Of a stretch of DNA of 64,000 bases, positions 12,808 to 23,600 are shown in pieces (position 1 is the first letter of the stretch; every line of letters begins with the position of its first letter). The stretch lies in NCBI GenBank assembly GCA_947000775.1, contig CAMQGK010000048.1, positions 1,737,001 to 1,801,000 of the forward strand, in the 5' to 3' direction. The position numbers and the translations under genes were made by a program. Under the pieces are notes generated by a model. That model made no database searches. It saw only the letters and a program-made list of their open reading frames with translations, and had not been told where the DNA came from. This DNA comes from Pterois miles. Lineage: Eukaryota > Chordata > Actinopteri > Perciformes > Scorpaenidae.

Positions 12808-12985
12808 TTAAAGCTGGGGTAGGCAGGTTGGAGCAAATATGGTTAAAATAATAGAAATTGTATTTATTTATTTTATATGGTCACTATATCCTGACCGTAG
12901 TGCATGAGACAGGTAATCTGAAAAAAAACATGTTCCTCAGTGTTTTCCAGTGTCCTCAAGTGTCTCCTGTCACAGGCTAGATGTT
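12808..12985. repeat. Interspersed repeat, copy 1 (paired with 23492-23660)
   Basis: The segment shares ordered similarity with 23492-23660: both have ttaaagc, gcaggttgga or gaaggttggag, gagcaaatatg, tggtcactatatcctga, agtagtgca and gaaaaaaa in the same order. The ttaaag start suggests a DNA-transposon terminus. No coding content. Confidence 0.55.
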
Positions 12986-13607
12986 TTAAAGCCTAAAAAC
13001 AGACGTCTAGTTTTTCTCAGATCACTTGAATTATTATATGCTGAAAGGTTATTATGTAAATTTTGCCAAATGATGCCAAAAAATATACTGTAACCAAATG
13101 TGGTCTGAATTGCTTAGTTTTTGTTAGTTTTATTTATTTACCACCCTGAGCTCAAACTATGCAAGCCGATGATTTTTCTTAGTTATCAGATGTTCTCACA
13201 GTTACCGTATTACAGGAAAGAATAATAATTCATCAGGGTTAGTCAGGAGGAAATTTCTTCCTCTGAGTCCCTGGGACCTCCAATCCATCTATCATCTACT
13301 TGTCAACCGTAATTACACTTCACTCCAAGTAGTGGGCGAAAAAGAGAACCCCAAATTGTCAAGGACAATCGCTAAAACAGTGGCAAATTGGAAATCATTC
13401 AGATCATTTTATTTCTTTGTATCAGTTGCAATGGTGAGAGGAAGAAAAACATGGTTTGCCTCAAAATCTACATCATTCATCCAAGTCTGAACATATAGAT
13501 GTAGAACAACCTGTTCTAATAATTTGATATCATCTCTCTTTATTCTGCCCAAACCTCTGAGTTTATTTTCCCTGCGGCTCTATCTCCTCCCTCCCTGTGC
13601 TCCCCCA

Positions 13608-13614
13608 TATAAAG
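13608..13614 (+). promoter_or_regulatory. TATA box of the kainate-binding-protein-like gene
   Basis: The heptamer tataaag follows a pyrimidine-rich stretch (ctatctcctccctccctgtg). It lies 131 bp before a consensus splice donor (tgag|gtaagg at 13745), and the next acceptor (13908) leads straight into the initiator ATG exon. Transcription would start about 13638. The arrangement makes it a good core-promoter candidate, but it is not proven. Confidence 0.55.
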
Positions 13615-13637
13615 CCCATTACAGTCTTGTGCAACAC

Positions 13638-13744
13638 AACCCTTCCCACTGACCACTTACAAGACTTGTGATTTTCTTGCACATGTTGGAGTCGTCCTTC
13701 ACACAAAGATCAAGGTTTTAATTGCTGCACCTCACTTAACTGAG
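13638..13744 (+). other. Predicted non-coding first exon (5' UTR) of the kainate-binding-protein-like gene
   Basis: The segment is predicted from the TATA box 30 bp upstream and the strong donor tgag|gtaagg. It has no ATG in frame with the downstream coding region. The start coordinate is approximate; the end is the donor. Confidence 0.45.
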
Positions 13745-13908
13745 GTAAGGGGAACTCGTGTTTTCTAGCACAGTTTGTACCAACTTTTCATTTTAGAATT
13801 TTCTATTATCTACAAAGTTTTTTTCATCATTGATTTCCCTGATATCAATGAATGACATATGAAATTATTGTGGGTGAGATGCTCAAATTGAGACAGTGTC
13901 ATTTTCAG

Positions 13909-13984
13909 GGTCGTGGCAACATGACAGGCTGCTTGGCTTTGGTGTTCAGTGTGGCAGCCCTGACTGCATGGAGAGTCACAGCAG
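13909..13984 (+). CDS. KBP-like gene coding exon 1: initiator ATG and signal peptide
   Basis: Acceptor attttcag, 12 nt of leader, then ATG at 13921. It encodes MTGCLALVFSVAALTAWRVTA, a good secretory signal, and ends phase 1 at gcag|gtaata. The choice of this ATG rests on the signal peptide and on the phase match to the next exon (G plus AT gives Asp). Confidence 0.75.
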
Positions 13985-16900
13985 GTAATACAAACAGCCT
14001 GACCCTCATGAGTCATGTTTTTGTTGTAGTCCTTATTTACTAGCCACTTCCTGTTGATCTAGGTGTGACAGATAAATTTATAACTAGCTGTACATGATGC
14101 TCTTCCTGTCACAACTGGATCTCTCCTCTTTCAGGGCCCTATAACTACAATATTCAGTGTTGTCTTTGCTAAAGAGCAAACAATGTTCCCTCTAGGTTAT
14201 ACAAACTGCACACCTTCTAGACTGTTTGCAGAAATTTACTTAACCACTTGCAGTTCAATCATTCATCCCACCTGAACTGGGGGGATTTTTCTCTTTTTGT
14301 AAATAGAACTTGGCTGAAATAATATCAGTGGGTTCAATCGTTCAGTCATTGTACTGCTGTCCAAAATGTACCTTATTTTTTCCATCACACTCAAAAAATG
14401 AGTAACTCTAGTCTGCATGTTGACATTCTTAATGCATTGTTGACAGTTTTGTACTTGTGGTTGTTAGATCATGAGGTGGAGTTTATTAATTCAGCCCAGT
14501 ATCTCTTGAAAATATATTCACACTGGACAAATCAGGCACACAGACGAGTTGATGCATGAGATGTATGTGCAGTTAGGGTTCAAGCAGATCCAAGATCCAA
14601 AGTAGAGATGACAAGGATGTCTTGTACAGTAAACTGAACACAACCATAGAAAAGATGGACTGAAAATGTAATATTTGAGATCACATGGCTTTGCTAAAAA
14701 CAGAAGGAGATTATGGATCCAGGCCTGATGGACAAAAGCGTTCTGTCACACTGCTAACAAAGCAGCGGGTGGTCGTGGTGAGCTGCTCCACAGATCCATG
14801 AAAATGAATTGATGAGCAACGGGGTGATCGACCTGCACACTACGGAAATACTTATATAGATTTAGCGACTATGCCTCAAAACTTAAAAGTGATGCAAGAC
14901 TTTGTTATGGCTCTAACTTGCTGTAACATTACGTGACTACAGCGGGGAAAGCTCACAGTGCTCCCATTTTGAAGGGAGGACGTCCTCCTACCCCGCGGTC
15001 ACAACAACGAGCAGCTGTGGAAGCTAACGTTCGTTTAAATTTGAATCAGACATATCAGCAATACTTACTCGTTTCCAACTATGGGCTAACTGCTAACGTT
15101 AGCTAGCAACCAGCAACACACTGTTTGGTAGGGAGCTGTCAGGGGTCTAATGTTAATGTTCACCTGCTGGACACACAAAGAGCTGCTGCTGGGTAATAGA
15201 CCAATAATAATAAGACCAAAATGTAAATGTAATGTAAAAGTATCCGGGGCTCACATAACTTGAATGCCAAACCCCAGTGTCAACCAAACAGACCTGGTCC
15301 GCCTAACGTTATCCATTTCAGAACAGGTGATAATAATAAACAAACCTTTTACCTATACGCAATATGATAATGGTATCTGGTCCTTGGACTCTACAGAGGT
15401 CTAGTATGATTAGCGGGATTGTACAAACAATGTGAAATCTACGGTGATAACAAATGCTGCCAAAGCGGTTTTGGTCCCTGAATGCGCTCTTGGACTGGGC
15501 ACGACTGGCCTGTAAACAGATACAGCCAATTTCAATGAGACAGTATTATATTCAAGGGTTTATGATCTATGTGGAGTAGGAAAAAAAAGTTTTTTACTTA
15601 AAATCTTGATAATTAAGCTGTAATCGCTGCTGAGCGTCTAGCTCAGGAGAGTATGTACCGTATGCTTATGAACTGTATTACTTAGATGGTGGAAAATAAT
15701 TAATTCATGATGAATTGTAAAAACTCATGTTTGTCAAGTATAGCTTCGGCTTATTTTTCTTCATTAACACACTGTTAATGTTTTATAGTTTACGTCAGGC
15801 TAATTTTTTCTCACTAGTATTTTGCTGGCAAGTAATGCATAGAACATACTTTATAATTGAATTGTTGTTTATATTTTGACCAAATTTTGCCAACATTTCT
15901 ATAAGTTAGCTTATATTCTGGAAAGCTACTTTGTGCTGCAAGATGCAGCGAAGAGATTCAGCCAATGGAATAATTTCCTCCTCTGGAGCAGCCCTGCCTC
16001 TGTGATCTGTCTGCAGAGTTTAAGCCCTTGCGGACCTATGAGTCTGGGTCCTGCTCCTAAATAATTTCTCACATTGGACTTTCTGCCTGCTGGCCCCGCT
16101 GGACTGCTGGAGTCCTATCAAAGCACAGACGGGGCAGCATCCACTGTGGTATCCCATTTCTCACCAGTGGAGGGGCTACCGCCTTGCTGTGGTCCAGAAA
16201 GCACTGTGATAAATCAATTAATCTTGTGGGGGAAGACTCTGCAGGCAGGCGGTGAACTGACAGGCATCTCCGCAGATTGTAGGTCCTGCCATCTTCTCAA
16301 GAGGAGGCTGATGGGGTGTCATGGGCTTTATATGACCCAACCAGGCCCGCTTTTGTTATCACATGCAATTATGAGGAACTTGCACCCCTGGCACCTCCGC
16401 TTATCCCTCCTCCCTTCTCGGACCGACCCTGGCAGGGCATGTTAGGGCCTGCTGGACACGCTGTGAATACCATTGGTCACAGTTACAGCAAAAAGAAAAC
16501 AACTCTGAGTGTCATGAGTAATGTCAGGGGATGCGGAGGGGGTTCATCCCCTGCTCTGATTACATGGGGGGGCTGAAAAACAATGGTGATACACTTCCTA
16601 ACGGACGGTTCTCCACTTTGAGGCCCCCTTAGAGGCCCAGTTGTACCCTGCAACTGTTCCCTCAGTATGGAGCTCTTTTCTCCAGGTCTCCTGAAAAACA
16701 ACCAACAACAAGGCTGTCATTGTCCTCAAGTGGCTGTTTGGCTTATTTACTACTGTGGCTTAGAGAAAAACACATGAAGGAGACTCAAAGCAACAATGAG
16801 CTTCATTAGGCTTTCAGAGGCTGTTCTGCACATACACTTGTAGACATGAAACCAAACCTCTAATCAGCCACAGAACTGGCTTAGAATAAATACTCTCATC

Positions 16901-19900
16901 TTTGTGCTACTACTTAAGCTTGATTACAATGACTTGCTTCATTACAGGAATCCAAAATTTATTGTTGTGCTATTTTTTTCTATTCTAGATGTCAAGGAGT
17001 TATCCATCACCACTATAAAGGTATTCTTTGTTCCTCTCTCAACACTTGAATGCCAAGTTGGCAGTTGTACAGCTGTGAAACACAAACAAAAAAGCAGCTC
17101 TGGGTCATTACAAGAAGGGTCATATTTTTGGCCATCATTTCTATCTGTAATAATAAAATTGTACTGGCCATGAGCAGGTTTTGGTTGCATACAAATAAAC
17201 AGTCCGTGTGGAGAGCAAAAGAGGCTGAATGCATTGGCCCGAAACCCATCAGTTATCATTTGACAAAAGATTTTGTCAAGTGGCTATACAGCATGATGTT
17301 CATTTAGGAAATAATGGAAGCACTTATAGAAAAATAGATGATAAAGTAGGATATGGTTTTAGGGTGTGGCTACCTTGTGATTGACAGATCCCTACCATGG
17401 CGATGTCCAATCTGGCAGTTGAATTTTTTTTTTCTTCTGACTTTAACCCGTCCACACTGTGTTTCAGGTCATGAAAGTTAATTGAAACATTTTTGGTCAC
17501 TTAAAACTGTCTTATTCAGCATTTGATTGTAAAGCCTCATCCTCTCATGTCACTTCTGGTTCCAAAAAAACAAGATGGTGATGCAACGTCCACAAACCAA
17601 TGAGTGTTGTCTCAGTGGCTACATACACTTTTTATATACTATCTATGCTTAGGATATAACAAACAAAATGGTTATGTCTTCTTTAACATGGATCAAACAT
17701 ATCATCTCACGGCTCCTGCTTTTCACCTCAGCTGACTTTGTTGTTACACAGTCACTGTGTTTCCATATCTCAACAACGACGTTAGTGACAATGCAATGTT
17801 ATCATAATCAATAAAAATAATGGGCAAAACTAGGGAAATAAGACGCAAGTTTTACACTGCAAAAAAAAAAAAAAAAATCCATCTTATTTTTATGTCAATA
17901 ATTGAGTGTTTCGTCTACCTCCAGTGAAACCCACCCACGATGTTATTTGACAGTCAGAAAGTGATTCAGTATTAATAGCATGAGGGTCCACTTAGAGTGG
18001 ACAGGAAGGGTGTTAGGTGGGTCAAACATACACAATGAGACTTTCAACCAGGACACTGGTGTTTGTCTTGTGTAAAACTAAAAGTAACGTTGACTTCTTT
18101 TGTCACGTCAGTTGTTAGTCATGTAACTCGTCAGCAACGCAAATCACTAGTTCCGTCAGTTATTTGTATCGTCAGCCCCGTGAGTCACATGAATGATTAA
18201 TCAGTGGATTTCACATCAACCACGACAGCTAAGTGGTTGTGTTGCCTAAATCTAACTTCTTGTGAAAACAGAAGTTTATGTTGAAAGGACACTATGCATG
18301 TGCAACAAGCGTGTATTAACATGCCATCCCTGGTCTGCCCAAAGGGTACTGAGGTAATGGTATTTAGAGGTGAGACTTGAATCCCAGAGAAAATTGATTT
18401 ATGAAGAACATTTTTGCAGTGAAAAAAAGGTTGACCTTTACATACTCCTACATATCAGTTGCACATTGCACATCCTGTACATATCACACATGTAATCATT
18501 AAACCTTCATCTTCACTCTGAAATTTTACCGCTGTTACATCAAAGCATTGCAGATAACCTCTTTTTAAAAGCATGGTGTCACCTTCACTGCTGCTTCAGC
18601 CCAGTTCTCCCTATTATAATGAGGTTGTTTGTTCTGTTCTCCTCAGCAAGACCCGTACACCATGCGCAGAGGCTCTGAGCTGGAGGGTTACTGCATTGAT
18701 CTGATCTCTGAGCTCTCCAAAATGCTGGGCTTCAAGTACAAACTGCACCTGGTGAAGGACAACCGCTACGGAGTCGTTGACTCCAGTGGCAACTGGAACG
18801 GCATGATTGGTGAAATTATCAGAGGGGTAAATCATAGACCTCGCAACGGTCCTGGCTCTCCTGGAAATATGATACAGTCACTAAGCAGTACAAATATGTA
18901 TATGAGTATGTACATAGCACATCGCTACATCATTTGTTTTTAGCCTTTTCTTACACACAAGCCCTGTGTATGTATATATGTATATACTATGTGTGTGTGT
19001 GTATACAATATAGTATATATATATATATAGATATAGATACAGTATATGTATATGCATAAATGTATATATACAATATATATACAGCTGCAAGAAAAAAGTA
19101 TGTGAACCCTTTGGGATTACTTGGATTTCTGCATAAATTAGTCATAAAATGTGTTCTGATCTTCATCAAAGTCACAACAATAGACAAACACAGTCTGCAT
19201 GAACTAATACGGCACAACAAATAATATGTTTTCATGTTTTTACTGCACACAACATGTAAACATTCACAGTGCAGGGTGGAAAGTATGTGAACCTTTGGAT
19301 TTAATAACTGGTTGACCCTCCTTTGGCAGAAATAACCTCAACCAAACGTTTCCTGTAGTTGCAGATCAGACCTGCTTAACGGTCAGGAGGAGTTTTGGAC
19401 CGTTCCTCTTTACTAAATGTTTCAGTTCAGCAGTACTCTTAGGATGCCTGGTGTGAATCGCTCTCTTGAGGTCCTGCCACAGCATCTCAGTGGGGCTGAG
19501 GTCAGGACTCTGACTGGGCCGCTCCAGAAGACCTATTTTCTTCTGTTGAAGCCGTTCTGTTGTTGATCTACTTCTCTGCTTTGGGTCGTTGTCCTGTTGC
19601 ATCACCCATCCTCTGTTGAGCTTCAGTTGGTGGACTGATGGGCTGAAGTTTTCCTGCAAAATGTCTTGATAAAATTGATTCATTTTTCTGTTGATGACAG
19701 CGATCCGTCCAGGCCCTGAGGCAGCAAAGCAGCTCCAAACCATGACGCCCCTCCACCATATTTTACAGTGGTGATGAGGTTTAGATGTTGGTGTGCTGAG
19801 CCTTTTTTTCTCCACACAGAGTTGTGTGTTGCTTCCAAACAACTCAGTTTTGGTTTCATCTGTCCACAGAATATTTAGCCAGTAGTGCTGTGGAGCATCC

Positions 19901-20623
19901 AGGTGCTCTTTGGCAAACTTCAAATGTGCAGCAGTGTTTTTTTTGGACAGCAGTGTCTTCCTCCGTGGTGTCCTCCCATCAACTCCATTCTTCTGTTTTA
20001 CTTATTATAGATTTGTCAACAAAAATAATTTCTGTGAGTCTTTAGCTGACCCTCTAGGATTCTTCTTCACCTCATTGAGCATTGTGCGCTGTGCTCTAGC
20101 GGCCATCTTTACAGGACGACCTCACCTAGGGAGAGTAGCAGCAGTGCTGAACTGTCTCCATTTGTAGAAAGTCTGTCCTATCGTGGACACATGGACATCA
20201 AGGCTTATAGGTCTTCTGAGAGCTCTTTAGCGCAAGGCATGGTTCACATTAGGTAATGCTTCATGACAGCAGCTAACTCAAACCTGGTGTGTGTTTATAG
20301 GGCAGAGCAGCTTTAACCAACACCTCCAATCTCATCACATTGATTGGACTCCAGCTTGGCTGACTGCTGGCTGCTGGTTCTTGGAGAAATCATTAGCCTA
20401 GGGGTTCACACACTTTTTCCACCCTGTACTGTGAATGTTTACATGCTGTGTTCAGTAAAAACATGAAAACATATAATTTTTGTGTTGTATTAGTTTAAGC
20501 AGACTGTTTCTCTATTGTTGTGACTTAGATGAAGATCAGAACACATTTTATGACCAGAAATGCAGAAATCCAAGTAATCCCAAAGGTTCACAGACTTTTT
20601 CTTGCAACTGTATATATGTAAAT

Positions 20624-20662
<39 letters not shown>

Positions 20663-23600
20663 TACATACAGTATATCCTTCAAGCATTACAGCAGCTTCA
20701 CCATTAATAAATGGAGTGCAATTTATGAACAAAGCAATTCATTTAAAATGTTTTCAATTGATAATTAAAATGCAGGTAATTGTTGATTTTAATGAAAACA
20801 TGTGGAATAATATAGATTTTATAATAATGAGTTGAGGTTTAATGATTTGTTCCATTATTTATTTATTTTAGTTTTTTATTATAGATAACACTTTATTCAT
20901 TATTTTGTAATTGCATTGTTTAAAGGTGCTGTTTGTGGCAATAATGTATCCCAGAGTTCCCCTTACCTCTGGATCCAATTTCATCACACGCTTTCTTCAT
21001 TAGAGTTTTAATCCCATGATGGTGGAAATATTTATTTAGAATAACTATAATTTTTTTTTGTGGCATCACATCTGCTACAAATAAATTCTGTCTAACATAA
21101 ATGATATGGATGTCAAAAACATGTACTGTGTCACCACATTACCTACTGTACATGTGAATGTGTCTGTATCTTATGCATGATATGACTCTATACCCTGCAT
21201 CAGGAGGCTGACCTGGCAGTGGCTCCGCTGACCCTCACCGCCGTCAGAGAGCAGTATGTGGATATGACCACCCCCTTCATGCAAACAGGAATTAGCTTCA
21301 TCCTGCGCAAAGATGTGGCCTCTGAAGAGAGCAGCTTCAGCCTGCTGTCTCCTTTCTCCACCGACATGTGGGTTGGGATCCTCATTGCGTTCCTGCTAAC
21401 AGGTCTCTGCATATTCCTGGTAGGAAGGTATGGGCAAATTTTAAAATGTCCCCATCAAACTGCTGGCTGATATTTCATGCATTATTATAATTTGTGTATG
21501 GTAGAAACAGGGCTGTATACCTTCAGTATCATGAGGAATTTACATTATACAATTACAGAAAAATTATTTTTAATTATTATGATATTTGTCATCATCCTCT
21601 GTTTTTACAAAAACCAAACAAAGTAAAATCACAGAAATGTTTTATTTAATGTGGGGTTTGAGATGTCTAGTCAAATACAACAGCATAAGAATGTTTTGCC
21701 ACCTGATGAATATAAGTGAGGTTAAAGGGACAGTCCTTGTTGTGAGCAGTTTCATGTAGAAACTTTTTTCTTTCTATACTCGATACTGGTAGCTCATTGA
21801 GCACCACTGGGCTAGCTAACGTTACAGCTCAGCCAAGGATGAAGCATTAACATTTACATCTTGTGCTGTCACAAGCATGAGCCTCTCGTTCATGAGTAGA
21901 TGGGAAAGTCTGCTGGCATTTTGAGCACCACAAGCCAAATAGTTCCATTATATTGGAGAGAAGGTAGACGTCTCTACAGTTCATATTTCCAACAATACTG
22001 CCAGGAAAAGGAAAAATATGTATTTGATTTCGGGGGGTGAACTGTCCCTTTAAAGTTGAATTCACTGAGTTGAAAGTCACTACAGTTTCTAAAAGTTGAC
22101 TAATGAACAGGTTTGTTCTTACTAGAGATGGCACCACCATGTGGCCAATTTCAATACACTTTATTTTTTTATATATATTTGTATTTATTTTCCCACTATT
22201 TCATAATAGTTATTGCAAAGCAGTTTTTCCTTACTGCTTTTAAAAATCTATTCAATCAATCAATCAAAGCCGCAAATTGTGTAAACTTGCCAAACGTGTG
22301 AAAACTACGGTGAGACTCGGTGCCCGACGACCTATCTTAACTTTAACTATTTGAGATCAATGACTAACCTTAACATCACGTTCTATGTAGGAGGGTTGGA
22401 GGGCCTTTTACATGTTTGAGTACCACAGCACACATCCACGTTTCCACATGCTTTATATAACAAAATTATTATGCCTTTCAATAACAAATGTAGAATGGGT
22501 GGCCTTGGCAGAGACTCCTAATTTATTAAATGGTAAATGGATTGCATTTAAACTGTATAGCCCTTTTCTAGTCTTAGCGACCACTCCAAGTTCTTTACAA
22601 CACTAGCCAGCATTCACCCATTCACACCCATTCATACACTGGTTGCACCATACAAGATGCCACCTGTTCCTCAAGACTGATATACATTCATGTGCACACA
22701 AGAAATTTTGGGTTCAGTATCTTGCCCAAGGACTCTTCAACATGTGAACAGGGGCCAGGGATCAAAATACCGACATTCTGCTGTCAGCCTTTAAATTTCC
22801 TGCCAATAACTCTACAGACATTTCAGTAAACAGACATACAGTATGAATATGAATTGTGCTGCTGGAAGTGAAGTGTTTGCTGTTTCTGAGGCCTTTCGTT
22901 TTTCTGCAGGATCAGTCCCATTGAATGGGCTGAGCCAGACACAGAGGAGCACAGCTTCACATTGCTGCACAGCTTCTGGTACATCACAGGAGCTCTGACC
23001 CTGCAAGGTAACGCAGCAGTCGGCTAAACTGAACCACAGGCACAGAAACACACACTGCTGCCGGCTGTCTCTTTCTTTATGCTCTCAGAATAAATATGCT
23101 GTGCTGCAACCTTCTTATTGAGCAGTATGTTACAATGGCTTTAGAGAAATATTTCACAACAACTTCAGTGTGCAGACCTCTGAAAAGCCAAAAGTTATTT
23201 TGAATAAAAACTCAAAGTTTGTGGCAGATACAGAACAGAAAAAGTAAATCGATGATACGAAGTGCAAAGACTGTACTGTAGTGTAAGGTTGTCCTCTAGA
23301 ATACATGATCTATATACAGTCACATAGTATTTTGTGTGAGGGATTTTACAAAGTAAACTGTAAAAACTGAGTCAGAGCAAACAGACAATAACAGGTGTTG
23401 ATCGTCATCAATAAACCCTTGTCTGTATTGTTTTAAACTGAGCATGAGTTAATATCAGTTTTTAAAAGTGTAATGTGTTATTTTCTGGACATTAAAGCAG
23501 CAGAAGGTTGGAGTGGAGCAAATATGTTTTTAAAAGGTTATTTTTATAAAATGGTCACTATATCCTGACAGTAGTGCATCAGACGGGTAAACTGAAAAAA

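Larger units (their letters stand above)
10886..13607. other. Intergenic region between plch2 and the kainate-binding-protein gene
   Basis: It contains one SINE (11581-11894) and a MITE-like segment (about 12808-12985). Between them, 12200-12660 is a more GC-balanced, non-repetitive block that could hold upstream regulatory sequence for the next gene; that is inference only. The short open frames at 11065-11298 and 11876-12100 have no recognisable content. Confidence 0.5.
18827..21203 (+). other. KBP-like gene intron 3
   Basis: Bounded by gtaaat and ctgcatcag. It is filled by a TA/TG-rich microsatellite (about 18960-19080), a 1.53-kb Tc1 copy (19082-20610) and a GATA array (20627-20663). The last 500 bp are plain AT-rich sequence. 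Confidence 0.7.
21428..22909 (+). other. KBP-like gene intron 4
   Basis: Bounded by gtatgg and tttctgcag. It contains a TTAA-flanked MITE at 21722-22053 and a minus-strand SINE copy at 22529-22803. The remainder is AT-rich with no coding content. Confidence 0.65.
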
